This document shows positions 34,901 through 43,017 of a DNA stretch of 51,664 nt, one piece after another (within the stretch, counting starts at the first letter, position 1; every line of letters starts with the position of its first letter). A program made the translations under genes and the position numbers. This stretch comes from Caldifarciminota bacterium (GTDB lineage Bacteria > Hydrothermota > Tepidihabitantia > SM23-42): assembly GCA_016936155.1 (NCBI GenBank), contig JAFGPO010000154.1:1-51664 (forward strand), read 5' to 3'. Under the pieces are notes generated by a model that ran no database searches, was not told the DNA's origin, and saw nothing but the letters and a program-made list of their open reading frames with translations.

Positions 34901-35454
34901 CTGACGAGGCAGACATGACGTATCAGCGTTATGTCGGCTTCCGGGATGACACGACCCACGCCGGTACGGTCGCCGGGTTGTACGATGTCACGAATGTCTG
35001 GATTGACACCACCGGTGAAGTCCATGGCGCAGCCGGTATCACTGATTTTAGCGCGCTCATCGATACGGTTGACTCGTATCTTGGCTGGTGGCGCGAATTC
35101 GACGAAGAAGGCGAGCGGGTCATCGCGACAACGCTGGTCTTTGGCGGTGCGGTACTCTACACTACGTTCGTGCCGACCGGTGATATCTGTTCATACGGCG
35201 GCGAAGGTAATCTCTGGGCATTGTATTACCGGACCGGTACCGCGTATACGAATCCTTTCCTTATTCCCGACACCACGTCTGAACGCCATCCTGAAAAAAT
35301 ATACCTCGGACCGGGCATGCCGTCTGAGCCCAGTTTGTACGTAAGCGCAGACCAGACCAAGGTCTTTATCCAGGCTGGTGGCGGCATTGTCTCGCCGCAG
35401 ACCGGCATTCCCGGATTACCGAAATCAGGCGTCATTATCTGGAAGGGTAGATAA
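31972..35454 (+). CDS. PilY1-like pilus tip adhesin (PilC beta-propeller)
   Basis: This 1160-aa secreted protein has a signal peptide (residues 1-17), then a VWA-like region with ISLDNSGSM (MIDAS, residues 40-48) and SFVLMITDGEAT. The C-terminal half is a PilY1/PilC-type beta-propeller with the family mark VVYVGGNDGMLHCFNGG. Ca-binding-like DKDGDEHWDGDAP and DENGDSIPDN loops are present. By family it sits at the pilus tip and modulates adhesion and retraction. It is the largest gene in the window, fifth in the pilin operon. Confidence 0.93.
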   Translation: MKTIIVTLVLLVGIGFATDMAPYCCAPPFVTTVVAPNILISLDNSGSMWDPAYSTSTIYMTDTTTWYGYFKPESMYTWSSNHWESDPAGIWPGNILNWATMSRADVAKKVLTGGKANIVGGHARLVGEGRSDWYRYYRRDASNYNRFYVYHSADKTYVTVDTYGANPPINGTMSGLAIAVDIPEEEYGGVLDQIGDKDGDEHWDGDAPIFGLWHYNTDRGGHIRDYLGDPDFIDLRNHINDMQALTWTPLAENYFEILHYFSQASPYYFNGDYTRNPQGLHDPYYDKYLHDMVECRRSFVLMITDGEATMDAEIPVNDATMPNCTGLTTYWNGGGAEHMLDDVCLYGHVNDLRPDTGSGWGNRELPDDQSIAGFIIYAFGTSGSALLREAGKCAGFKDKNGNHIPDLQQEWDENGDSIPDNYYEATNGYELEAAIMNAIMQMLERISSSSGVGVVSQGSKAGGATAQSQFYPRRTFPFSGEVLTWIGTCQSLWLDSYGWLREDTDQNGTLHLINDYVITEEFNSAAGTGSGNVICIRKQDPTGQGDPAQFVLIDTVEIEDLKPIWDGGKWLYNHTPGVRNITAFIDFDGNGTVNPGSEILNFVPANAAQFRPYMGVPSIDKADTIIQYIRGTDFTDLRPRKVGMTTWKLGDIINSSAVIVQSDIERYDFIYGDQSYLDYHEMYADRRQVVYVGGNDGMLHCFNGGVPEMLYGNEIEPMRYNGAGYDLGQELWAYIPYNLLPHLMWLPEPSYCHVYYNDLKVYVTDAQIFADDATHPHGWGTLLVGGMRLGGLPITNDVDTRTSALFAIDVTDPLDPVPMWEFTRSQLKLTTCYSSVVKVDSSWYLVFGSGCATCSGESNQNAVVYVLDLATGDSLTSWVVPEANSFITNIFGADWGLDYTVDRIYLGTCHEDGSLPGDYGGKIYRIDTNDDQDPGSWSGLIEVFDLQRPITGEGSIATDDYNHLWVYFGSGRFFSDADEADMTYQRYVGFRDDTTHAGTVAGLYDVTNVWIDTTGEVHGAAGITDFSALIDTVDSYLGWWREFDEEGERVIATTLVFGGAVLYTTFVPTGDICSYGGEGNLWALYYRTGTAYTNPFLIPDTTSERHPEKIYLGPGMPSEPSLYVSADQTKVFIQAGGGIVSPQTGIPGLPKSGVIIWKGR

Positions 35455-35465
35455 AGGAGGTCAAC

Positions 35466-35834
35466 ATGAAACTACTCGCTCTCTTCTTAGTATTGATCAC
35501 ATTTCCGCTCCTTGCCCAGGATGATTTCGATCAGAATGTACAGGAAATCTCCTTAGGTATGGTGGTCGGTGCTCAAGGTGATTCACTCCTGCTTGTTGAC
35601 GGAGTGAAGGTCTACGTTCCGAATCTCAGTTTTGCCCGGTACATCGATAACGATGATAACATGGTCAGTACGGCGATCTCCTACCCCTTCACCGCGTCTC
35701 TCGTCATCACCGAGGCAGGCGGCGGTATTGTCAGTGAAGACCGCAGCGCCGGCCGAACCGTCACGAACACGATAAAGATACACGACTTCTATGATATTGT
35801 CGACGGGCGACTCATCAAGCGGAATCACGAATAA
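35466..35834 (+). CDS. Small exported protein at the end of the pilus operon
   Basis: I do not recognise this 122-aa protein. It has a clean signal peptide (KLLALFLVLITFPLLAQ, cleavage after about residue 17). The mature part of about 105 residues has strand-rich segments (VQEISLGMVVGAQGDSLLLV) that could be a single small beta domain. It is the sixth gene, 11 nt after the PilY1-like gene with an aaggagg site, and is followed by a strong terminator, so it belongs to the pilus unit. A periplasmic or tip accessory role is inference. Confidence 0.75.
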   Translation: MKLLALFLVLITFPLLAQDDFDQNVQEISLGMVVGAQGDSLLLVDGVKVYVPNLSFARYIDNDDNMVSTAISYPFTASLVITEAGGGIVSEDRSAGRTVTNTIKIHDFYDIVDGRLIKRNHE

Positions 35835-35847
35835 TACGGCGATCATC

Positions 35848-35878
35848 AGCAGAGGGGAGGCAAAGCCTCCCCTCTGCT
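35848..35878 (+). terminator. Terminator-like hairpin after the pilus operon
   Basis: A perfect 14-bp stem, agcagaggggaggc / gcctcccctctgct, has an AAA loop. The T tract is weak (cgtttg). Confidence 0.75.
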
Positions 35879-35927
35879 CGTTTGAATACACTCCCTGTCA
35901 CATGGATTTACTTCATCCCCATTGCCC

Positions 35928-36680
35928 ATGCAGATGATCCAATGGCTTAGACGTCTCCTCACTAAGGCATTACGGGGAGCACTTGAAGTATCCCTGTTCG
36001 CCGGGGTCGTCGTCATCCAGAGCGGCGATACTCTTTATTTCAGCAAGAACGAACATACGATAGAAACCTGGGCTCTGGCGCCGGACTCCACCGTCACCCC
36101 GCAGGGGTTGGTCGTTCATACGCAAAAGGTGAAAGTGTCAGACAACAACAAACACTTCATTCTCTACGATGAATACCGGAATTCTACGGCGGACAGCCTG
36201 ATGACAACGCTCTCGCTCTACACGTCAGGCAAAGAACGCCTGTGGCTGCGGGAATACGCGAATGGTCGGCGCATCGATTTTGATAAAACCGAGATCCTTA
36301 ATGACGATGTTGCGGTCGTGTCAACGGATAAGACCTATGGACAACCGGTCCTTGAATTGATCCATAACAACACATCGATCACGCTTATGGAAAAGGATCA
36401 GTGGCAACGACTCGTTACCTTCGCCTTTGCGCCTGATATGAGATATCTCGCGCTCCATGTAAGAAACCCGCATAATCGTAAAATGTGGGATTTCATCCAT
36501 TTCATCGACCGGAAGACCAAGGATACATGGACCTACTTGTTCCCAATATGTATTTCCTGCAAACGCCACCGCATCGACCTTCAGGTCGACAATGAAGGAA
36601 ACACCGAAGTGATCTATAAAGATCAACACAGGATTTTCAATAGGAAGGGTTCTCTCGTCGATTTTTTCATGGGCATGTAA
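35928..36680 (+). CDS. Hypothetical protein, possibly exported
   Basis: I do not recognise a family. From ATG at 35928 the protein is 250 aa; the track opens at TTG 35922. The N terminus has RRLLTKALRG and a modest hydrophobic stretch (VSLFAGVVVIQ) that may be a signal or membrane anchor. The rest alternates strands in a pattern like a beta-propeller or WD-like fold (FAFAPDMRYLALHVR, then DFIHFIDRKTKDTWTYLF). A CISC Cys pair lies near residue 220. It has no Shine-Dalgarno and no convincing promoter. Single gene between two terminated units. Confidence 0.7.
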   Translation: MQMIQWLRRLLTKALRGALEVSLFAGVVVIQSGDTLYFSKNEHTIETWALAPDSTVTPQGLVVHTQKVKVSDNNKHFILYDEYRNSTADSLMTTLSLYTSGKERLWLREYANGRRIDFDKTEILNDDVAVVSTDKTYGQPVLELIHNNTSITLMEKDQWQRLVTFAFAPDMRYLALHVRNPHNRKMWDFIHFIDRKTKDTWTYLFPICISCKRHRIDLQVDNEGNTEVIYKDQHRIFNRKGSLVDFFMGM

Positions 36681-36711
36681 CCGGTCCGTGACCGGGCGCA
36701 CGAAATTATTA

Positions 36712-36739
36712 TTGACAAGGTTTTCAATTTGCCTATAGT
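36712..36739 (+). promoter_or_regulatory. Promoter of the Ig-like protein gene at 36759
   Basis: TTGACA (36712-36717), 16-bp spacer, TATAGT (36734-36739). A short leader carries GGAGGTGA before the TTG start. Confidence 0.8.
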
Positions 36740-36758
36740 TACCTATTGGAGGTGAACA

Positions 36759-37682
36759 TTGAAACAATACATGCACATTTCAGCACTTATCTTTTTATGT
36801 TTTGTGGTGCTTACCTGTAATGGTAACGCAGGTGGTAAAAACGGGACCTCAACCAATACCTTGCCGGTCATCAATCAAATCTCTCTTCTCCCTGCTCATC
36901 CAACCGCGCGATCAGAGATCAAGGCACAGATCACGAGTTCGGATAAGGATGGCGATCCCATTACCTATGAGATCAAGTGGTTCCTGAACAACCAGGAGAT
37001 CGGTGAGGGCATGCTCTTTTCGCATGAGGGTGTGGAACGGGGAGACAAGATCTTTGCCGAGATCCGGCCCTTCGATGGTAAGGATTATGGCGAATCCGTG
37101 CGCTCATCCGAAGTCACGGTCGGGGGTCTCCCTCCCCGTATTCTTTCAGTTTCAATAACTCCAGAATCGGTTTTTGTGACCACGCCGCAGGTCGTGCTCA
37201 CGGCTCTTGCCCAGGACCCGGACCATGATTCCGTGACCCTGTACGCGCACTGGGTGGTCGAGGACGAGGCGATCCCGGATACATCAAATGTCCTGCATGT
37301 GAGGACCCACAATGTCAAAAAAGGTGATGTCATTCATGTATCCGCGTTCGTTACTGACGGAGAGCTGCAGAGCGAACCATTCTTATTCGAAGTGCATATC
37401 GCGAATGCGCCCCCGGTCTTCACGACCCAGATCGACTCGGTTGTATGCCGACCGGAAAGTGTATACTACAAACTCCCGATCATGGATCCGGACAACGACC
37501 CGATCACGTATGAACTCATTGAAGCACCGAGCGGGTTGACCATTGACCGGGAAACAGGGATCATCTCCGGCAGCGTGGGAAATGTCCAGACATTCGATAT
37601 TGTCGTGCGTGCGATTGACCCGGAAGGTGCATTCCTTGAAGCTCGGTTCACGCTCATAACGGCAGATTTTCAGACGCCATAG
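36759..37682 (+). CDS. Exported protein with Ig/cadherin-like domains
   Basis: This 307-aa protein starts at TTG after a strong ggaggtga. The signal peptide ends near VVLTC, a possible but weak lipobox (Cys 20). Three immunoglobulin-like domains follow. The first has SSDKDGDPITYEIKW, the second AQDPDHDSVTLYAHW, and the third the putative-Ig (He_PIG) pattern DPDNDPITYELIEAPSGLTI. All share the D-x-D-x-D-x-[IV]-T calcium-type motif. Probably cell-surface; no enzymatic feature. Monocistronic with a strong terminator. Confidence 0.8.
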   Translation: MKQYMHISALIFLCFVVLTCNGNAGGKNGTSTNTLPVINQISLLPAHPTARSEIKAQITSSDKDGDPITYEIKWFLNNQEIGEGMLFSHEGVERGDKIFAEIRPFDGKDYGESVRSSEVTVGGLPPRILSVSITPESVFVTTPQVVLTALAQDPDHDSVTLYAHWVVEDEAIPDTSNVLHVRTHNVKKGDVIHVSAFVTDGELQSEPFLFEVHIANAPPVFTTQIDSVVCRPESVYYKLPIMDPDNDPITYELIEAPSGLTIDRETGIISGSVGNVQTFDIVVRAIDPEGAFLEARFTLITADFQTP

Positions 37683-37700
37683 CGGCTAATAGAAAAATAC

Positions 37701-37733
37701 AAAAGGCGGTCATTTTGACCGCCTTTTCTTTTC
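37701..37733. terminator. Bidirectional rho-independent terminator
   Basis: A 12-bp stem, aaaaggcggtca / tgaccgcctttt, has a TTT loop, followed by cttttct on the plus strand and T-rich sequence on the minus strand. It serves the Ig-like gene and the convergent ferredoxin gene. Confidence 0.9.
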
Positions 37734-37745
37734 TACTGCGAATCG

Positions 37746-37952
37746 TTATTTCTTCGGATGATCCGGATCCGGCTGTGGCGCGTCAACCGGGCACACTGCC
37801 ACGCACTGGGGTTCGTCAAAATGCCCGTCGCACTCAACGCATTTGTCCGGGTCAATTATATATATAGGATCGCCTTCAGTTATCGCCTGCACCGGGCACT
37901 CTGGTTCGCAAAGCCCGCAAGCGGTGCACTCTTCATTAATTTTATAAGCCAT
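37746..37952 (-). CDS. 4Fe-4S ferredoxin
   Basis: This 68-aa bacterial-type ferredoxin has two cluster motifs. The first is [12 protein letters not shown] (C-x2-C-x2-C-x3-C). The second is [18 protein letters not shown] with a longer insert, as in the Allochromatium-like and anaerobe type YfhL/Fdx proteins. It is a low-potential electron carrier in the cytoplasm. It has its own promoter and an aaggagg site. Confidence 0.95.
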   Translation of the reverse strand: MAYKINEECTACGLCEPECPVQAITEGDPIYIIDPDKCVECDGHFDEPQCVAVCPVDAPQPDPDHPKK

Positions 37953-37982
37953 GACAACCTCCTTTTTCGTTTTTAAAGGGTT

Positions 37983-38010
37983 ATTATAGGGATAATCTAC
38001 TTTTTGTCAA
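37983..38010 (-). promoter_or_regulatory. Ferredoxin gene promoter
   Basis: On the minus strand: TTGACA (38010-38005), 16-bp spacer, TATAAT (37988-37983), then a leader of about 25 nt with AAGGAGG. Confidence 0.85.
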
Positions 38011-38067
38011 GGCACAAAGACAGCAGGCAGTAAACACTAATCCGTAGGCGGAGCGATTTTAAAAATA

Positions 38068-38240
38068 ATAACAGCGTATCAGAAGACCAGAGTATCGGCA
38101 GGCTGCTGACCAGAGTACCAGAATCCTTTGAATTAGAAATGACCCCTCTCCAGACGAAGTTTCACTTCCATGCGACGCATCCAGGATTTAATTTGATTTG
38201 CGGGTATCCTGCATGCTGATGTCCTGATCCGCTGAAACGT
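38068..38240 (+). repeat. 8-bp-period CAG/CTG inverted element, copy 3
   Basis: Left arm words end in CAG (gcgtatcag, aagaccag, ctgaccag, agtaccag). The right arm ends with the conserved 33-mer at 38208-38240. Together they fill most of the 309-bp gap 37953-38261, in which no gene is seen. Confidence 0.6.
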
Positions 38241-38261
38241 ATTCATCCTTCGGTCTACTGC

Positions 38262-38936
38262 CTACTGCCCTCGGTTCGCACTTCGTTGGAGCACCACCAG
38301 CGCGAGCGGCCGTCGTTCGATCGGCGTAACGAACGTATGCACTTCGGCAGCGAGCCCGAACCGGTCCATGAGAATACGTGCCTGCTTGAGTTCCTGTTCG
38401 ACCCTGCAGGTTTTGTAGAAGACCGCTCTGCCAGAAGGAGCAAGCAGTCGGTCGATGGTTTTCAAGTTCTTCTTGATCGCACCGACGGCCCGGAGCAGGA
38501 TTGAATCGAACCTGTCACCGGTATAGTGTTCAGCCCGCTCAGGCACGACCATTACTTGCGCAAGCCCGAGTTTCCTGACCAGGGTCATGAGGAACACGGC
38601 TTTTTTTCCGATAGACTCAAAGAGCACAAGGCGAAATTCGGGCGCGATGATCTTCAACGGCACCCCGGGAAATCCCCCGCCGGAACCGATATCGCACAGG
38701 GAAGAACCAACGAGAAAACGCTGCGCAATGAGCGATGGCAGCACATGCCGTATCACGATGCGCGTGTGATCCTTCCGGGAAATCAAATGAAGGCGGCCTC
38801 TATATTCGTGCAACAAACGGATATAGATCTCGAACCGGCGTCCCTGGCGGGTTGATAATGGAATCCCGAGCTCGCGCGCGCCCTGCCTGAGCAGCTGCAA
38901 ATCAAGCTGCAGGGCAGGCGTGATCTCAGGATCCAT
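38262..38936 (-). CDS. rsmG: 16S rRNA (guanine527-N7)-methyltransferase RsmG
   Basis: RsmG (GidB) methylates G527 of 16S rRNA with SAM. The SAM-binding block LCDIGSGGGFPGVPLKIIAP is followed by FESIGKKAVFLMTLVRKLGL, both diagnostic. ATG at 38936 (224 aa) is preferred. It overlaps the mazG stop by 11 nt, and the longer track frame lies inside mazG. Loss of RsmG can confer low-level streptomycin resistance in other bacteria. It is last in the minus-strand unit starting at 43596. Confidence 0.94.
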   Translation of the reverse strand: MDPEITPALQLDLQLLRQGARELGIPLSTRQGRRFEIYIRLLHEYRGRLHLISRKDHTRIVIRHVLPSLIAQRFLVGSSLCDIGSGGGFPGVPLKIIAPEFRLVLFESIGKKAVFLMTLVRKLGLAQVMVVPERAEHYTGDRFDSILLRAVGAIKKNLKTIDRLLAPSGRAVFYKTCRVEQELKQARILMDRFGLAAEVHTFVTPIERRPLALVVLQRSANRGQ

Positions 38937-39690
38937 CCTGGTGTTTGATCTCATCCCAGATCGCATCCATTTCCTGCAGGCTCGCCTTACCAGGACTCAA
39001 GCCGCGCTTTTTTAATTCCTCCTGCATTCGTCTGAAGCGCTCGACGAATTTCCGGTTCGCGGCTCGCAGCGCATCTTCAGGATCGACCTTGAGGTGCCGG
39101 GCAAGGTTGACGCAGGCAAACAGCAGGTCGCCATATTCCTCAATAATCCCTCCCGGATCCTGTACCTGTTCGATCTCGCGGAGTTCTTCTTTCACTTTTT
39201 CAAGAGGTCCCTCATGGGACTCCCAGTCGAACCCCACTTTGCTCGCCCGCTCCTGTATCGTCTTTGCCGAGAGCAAGGCCGGAAGGCTCAGCGGGATCCC
39301 GCTGAACATGTCCGCCTTGCTCTCATGCCAGAATCGCAGGACCGACTCTTGATCCGGCAGATCTTTGCCTTTGAATACATGCGGATGTTTGTCTTTGTAT
39401 TTTTTCACGGTCGCGCGGATAAGAGCATCCGGAGCAACGCCTTTTTCATCGTTGTACAAACGAGCAAAGAAAAGCGCGAGGAAAAGCACGTCGCCGATCT
39501 CTTCCTGGATCGCAGGCGGATCATCATGCTCGATCGCATCGATCAATTCATAGGACTCTTCGATGATCTTATTTTTGAGCGAAGCAAGGGTCTGTTTACT
39601 GTCCCAGGGACACTCCTTCCTGAGCACCGCGATCAGCTCGATGAGAGATTGTAATACCCTGGCCTGCTGGCCCGTCGAAGGATCACTCAT
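38926..39690 (-). CDS. mazG: Nucleoside triphosphate pyrophosphohydrolase MazG
   Basis: MazG hydrolyses non-canonical or excess NTPs to NMP and PPi. The 254-aa protein has two MazG domains. The first has LRKECPWDSKQTLASLKNKI and IIEESYELIDAIE, with E-E-x-x-E and the later EEIGDVLF metal-binding residues. The second has VKEELREIEQ and EEYGDLLFACVNLARHL. ATG at 39690 overlaps the PSP1-protein stop (ATGAGTGA). Confidence 0.95.
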   Translation of the reverse strand: MSDPSTGQQARVLQSLIELIAVLRKECPWDSKQTLASLKNKIIEESYELIDAIEHDDPPAIQEEIGDVLFLALFFARLYNDEKGVAPDALIRATVKKYKDKHPHVFKGKDLPDQESVLRFWHESKADMFSGIPLSLPALLSAKTIQERASKVGFDWESHEGPLEKVKEELREIEQVQDPGGIIEEYGDLLFACVNLARHLKVDPEDALRAANRKFVERFRRMQEELKKRGLSPGKASLQEMDAIWDEIKHQDGS

Positions 39691-40366
39691 CGACGGGCGG
39701 CTCTTCCTCATTCTCATTCAGTTCAGCAGCTTCATCATCGTGCACGAAATTCGTGTAGAAATCCTCTTCGTAGTTAAGGCAGCACAGCAATCGTCCGCAG
39801 ATCCCGGAGATCTTGCTCGGTGACACATATAATTTCTGGTCCCGCGCCATGCGCAGGGAGATCGATTTAAGTTCAGAAAGAAAGGTCGTGCAACACAGAG
39901 TGCGGCCGCATGGACCGATCCCGCCGAACAAACGCGAATAATCGCGGCTTCCGATCTGTTTGATCACAACGCGCTTGTTCAACTTCTGGGAGATGAAACG
40001 ATGCAGCTTGCGGAATTCAAGCCGTTTTTGTGCGGTAAAGTAAAAGATCACACGCTCCTCATCGAACTGACAGTGCGCATACACGGGTTTCATCGGAAAC
40101 CTGAATTCGTCCACCGCGCGCCTGAGTTCGATCAGGCAGAATTCCTCGTATTCTTTCAATTCTTTGCGCTTTTCCGTATCCATCTCGTTGATGCCGCGGA
40201 TGACCTCGCCATAAGGTTCCTCTCCTTCATCAACGCGTGAACACATAACCGTCCCGAAATCGATACCCTCCTTGCTTTTGATGATCACGGTATCACCCGG
40301 GCTATAGGCGACTTCGCTCGCGCATATCTCAATGCGAAATGGTGTGATCTCGATCCGGTAGTTCAT
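39683..40366 (-). CDS. PSP1 domain protein (RicT/YaaT-like)
   Basis: This 227-aa protein has the PSP1 C-terminal domain of the RicT (YaaT) family. In Bacillus RicT is part of the RicAFT complex that carries Fe-S clusters and helps RNase Y. The Cys cluster is clear: GIGPCGRTLCC and ISGICGRLLCCLNYE. A C-terminal acidic tail (LNENEEEPPVDE) follows. RicA and RicF partners are not in the window. The start overlaps the FtsB-like gene by 4 nt. Confidence 0.9.
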   Translation of the reverse strand: MNYRIEITPFRIEICASEVAYSPGDTVIIKSKEGIDFGTVMCSRVDEGEEPYGEVIRGINEMDTEKRKELKEYEEFCLIELRRAVDEFRFPMKPVYAHCQFDEERVIFYFTAQKRLEFRKLHRFISQKLNKRVVIKQIGSRDYSRLFGGIGPCGRTLCCTTFLSELKSISLRMARDQKLYVSPSKISGICGRLLCCLNYEEDFYTNFVHDDEAAELNENEEEPPVDE

Positions 40367-40650
40367 TCCTTTGGCACCAGGTAGATCTCTTCACCCGGTT
40401 TGATCATACCAAGGTCATCGCGTGCTTTTGCTTCAAGCAGGGTGCCGCGCTCATATTGATTGATACGGTCAATGAGGACTTCATTCTCGGCACGCAGTAT
40501 AAGTATGCCCTTTTTCACCGTGCGCTCTTTGTGAACCGCGCTGATGTACCGGTATACCCGACGCCCGAAATAGATGAGCGGCAGCGCTACGATTATGAGC
40601 AGTATGATGATCCGGGTCCGGGTCATCTTTTTCTTGCGGCTTTTCTTCAT
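40363..40650 (-). CDS. FtsB/DivIC-like septum formation initiator
   Basis: This small bitopic division protein has a basic N terminus (MKKSRKKKMTRTR), one membrane helix (IIILLIIVALPLIYFG) and a short coiled coil (GILILRAENEVLIDRINQYE). It ends with the family's AKARDDLGMIKPGEEIYLV. ATG at 40650 gives 95 aa; the track opens at a GTG six codons earlier, and neither has a Shine-Dalgarno. By family it forms the FtsQ-L-B-type complex at the septum. Confidence 0.88.
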   Translation of the reverse strand: MKKSRKKKMTRTRIIILLIIVALPLIYFGRRVYRYISAVHKERTVKKGILILRAENEVLIDRINQYERGTLLEAKARDDLGMIKPGEEIYLVPKE

Positions 40651-40702
40651 AGATCGTGGTTGTTGCACCCAACAAAATGGAAAGTGATCGTGTTACACAA
40701 GG

Positions 40703-43015
40703 TCACTTGTGCGGATAATAGTAGTAATAGCGATTGCGGTAGTAATGCCGTGTAAGATCAACGCCGTTCAATACGAATCCGATGATCTTTTCACCGCTCC
40801 GCTCCAGTTCATCTTTTACTTCAAGCACTGCATCCCGGTTGGTCTTTCGCGCCATAACGACGACGACAATCGCATCCGCGATCTTACCGAGAACCCGCGC
40901 ATCAGCCACTCCCAGGGCAGGCGGCGCGTCAATGATCACATACTCGTAATTCTCCTTGAACTCCTCTATGATACCGCCCATCTTCATTGAGCCCAGCAGC
41001 TCCGCGGGATTTGACGGAATAGTGCCGCTCGTGATAAAACTAAGGTTCTCGGTCTTGCTTTTGACAATGGAGTCCTTCAGTTTCAGATGATCGAGCAGGA
41101 CATCGGACAGGCCGTGATGGTTATCCTTAACGAGCTGGGAAAAATAACTGTGCAGCATGGGTCGGCGGAAGTCACAATCAAGAATGATCGTCCTGTGCCC
41201 CTGCTGGGCAAGGGTTATGCCCAGATTAATGCAGGTTGTGGTCTTTCCTTCCTGGGGCAGGGTTGACGTAATGAGCACTGATTTGATCGGTTTCGCAGTC
41301 GCGGCAAACGCGATATTCGTACGCAGGATGCGGTATGCTTCGGCGATCTGTGAGTGCGGCTCATCGATCGTTGGAACATGTGGACGGTGATTCTCTCGCA
41401 CCAGCGGTATCGTTGCCAGAACCGATAATCCGGTTATTTCTTCGATCTCTTTCGACGACTTCAATGATGTGTCGAGGTTTTCCAGGAGGAACGCTCCAGC
41501 GAGCCCGATACAGGCGCCTAAGAGAAATCCCAGTATCGTGTACTGCTTCGGTTTTGGCTGGACCGGTCGCTCCGGGATCGTTGCGATATCGATAACCCGC
41601 GCCTCGCTGATCTGCATCGACTCGGCGATCTTGGATTCTTCAAGCTTGCCCAGGAGCATCGTGTATATCTCCTCATTCGCCATTTTCTGACGGGTCAGTT
41701 GAGCAAGATTGACTTCTGCTTCCGGAAGTCTCTTGAGCCTCTTGTTCTGCCGATCGATTATCTGATCGAGGGCATCGATACGGCTTTGTACGGCGATGGC
41801 ACGCGTTTCGCTGTTAATGACATTCGTAATGATCGACATCAGAACCGGGTCCTTGACCGGCGGGCCCGCTAACACGACCTTCCTGGTCGCTTCCTGCAGG
41901 TCTTCTTCGATCGTGGCAATACGTTTTTCGATCTCGGTAATCTCTGCCGATGACTCGCTTTTCACGAACAATTCCTGCCGCTGGACTTCCAAACTCTTGA
42001 GTTTTTCTTTTAACGTGACAATGAGCGGACTGTTCGACACCGTCGGATACGATGCCAGTTTTTTGTAGACCCCGTATGACGCTTCGTCCTCGGATAACTC
42101 ATCCCCCAGGTTCGCGATCGTGCTTTCGACCTCCTGAAGTTCGACAATTGCCTGAGCCCTTTCAACTTCGAATTCCGCGGCTGCGGTTATGATCTCTTTA
42201 GCAGACTCATCAAGAAGAAATATACCGGCTTTTTCCTTGTACTGGCGCAGCCCTTCTTCGGCTTTGCTGAGTTCCTCACCGAATATCGCGATCTGACTTT
42301 CGATGAACTCTTTAGAGCCGCGCGCTGCCTCCCGGATCGTTGTCAGGGAGTAATTGATGTACTCGCGCGCAAGGGTATTGGCGATACTCATTGAAAGTTC
42401 AGGCGAGTGCGACTTTGCTTTTAAAAGTACAAGATAGGTATTTTTGATCTGGCTCGCGCTCACATTTTCCTGCAGTGCATCCGCGCTCATATCCACATCA
42501 ACAACCGTGAATTTCAGTGTATTGTCCGGCGGCCGCTCCGCGATCAGAAAACGCAGATCGCCGTGGTCATAGAGTTCGCCGATCGCTCCGGTGCCGTGCG
42601 TCCGACCTTTCTTGTCGATAACGGTAAATCCGTTGCCGTTCAATTTGAGCGTGTATTTACCGGGCACGGCGCAGTCCCCGACATCCAGCGATTCGAACCG
42701 CCATTCCTGATGGCCTTCGACAACGAAATTGAGATCCAGCTCCTTTACCACGGAACGGGCAAGCGTGCGGCTCCGGATAATCTCGAGCTGGCTTTCCACT
42801 GGATCAACCCGTTTCGGCGTGTAGATCTCGGAAAAGAACATCGGTTTTGATTCGGAAAGGTCCAGTTTGAACTTCACCTGGGCTTCATATATTTTTGGCA
42901 GAATCAAACTCAGGACAAAAGCTCCGATCGTTGCCGTGATCACGCAGACAATGATCAACCAGCGCCGTTCTATGACAACGCTGATGTAATCCTGGAGCTT
43001 GGGTTCGGTCTTCAT
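40703..43015 (-). CDS. Polysaccharide biosynthesis tyrosine autokinase (Wzc-like)
   Basis: This 770-aa inner-membrane protein controls polysaccharide chain length and export. It has an N-terminal Wzz domain with TM1 (WLIIVCVITATIGAFVLSLI), a long periplasmic coiled coil, and TM2 (YTILGFLLGACIGLAGAFLL). The C-terminal cytoplasmic BY-kinase has Walker A STLPQEGKTTTCIN, Walker A' IILDCDFRRPM and Walker B YVIIDAPPALG. It ends in the Tyr cluster RNRYYYYYPHK, the autophosphorylation tail. ATG at 43015 is preferred over the longer track start. It lies 2 nt after the SLBB gene. Confidence 0.95.
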   Translation of the reverse strand: MKTEPKLQDYISVVIERRWLIIVCVITATIGAFVLSLILPKIYEAQVKFKLDLSESKPMFFSEIYTPKRVDPVESQLEIIRSRTLARSVVKELDLNFVVEGHQEWRFESLDVGDCAVPGKYTLKLNGNGFTVIDKKGRTHGTGAIGELYDHGDLRFLIAERPPDNTLKFTVVDVDMSADALQENVSASQIKNTYLVLLKAKSHSPELSMSIANTLAREYINYSLTTIREAARGSKEFIESQIAIFGEELSKAEEGLRQYKEKAGIFLLDESAKEIITAAAEFEVERAQAIVELQEVESTIANLGDELSEDEASYGVYKKLASYPTVSNSPLIVTLKEKLKSLEVQRQELFVKSESSAEITEIEKRIATIEEDLQEATRKVVLAGPPVKDPVLMSIITNVINSETRAIAVQSRIDALDQIIDRQNKRLKRLPEAEVNLAQLTRQKMANEEIYTMLLGKLEESKIAESMQISEARVIDIATIPERPVQPKPKQYTILGFLLGACIGLAGAFLLENLDTSLKSSKEIEEITGLSVLATIPLVRENHRPHVPTIDEPHSQIAEAYRILRTNIAFAATAKPIKSVLITSTLPQEGKTTTCINLGITLAQQGHRTIILDCDFRRPMLHSYFSQLVKDNHHGLSDVLLDHLKLKDSIVKSKTENLSFITSGTIPSNPAELLGSMKMGGIIEEFKENYEYVIIDAPPALGVADARVLGKIADAIVVVVMARKTNRDAVLEVKDELERSGEKIIGFVLNGVDLTRHYYRNRYYYYYPHK

Positions 43016-43017
43016 TG

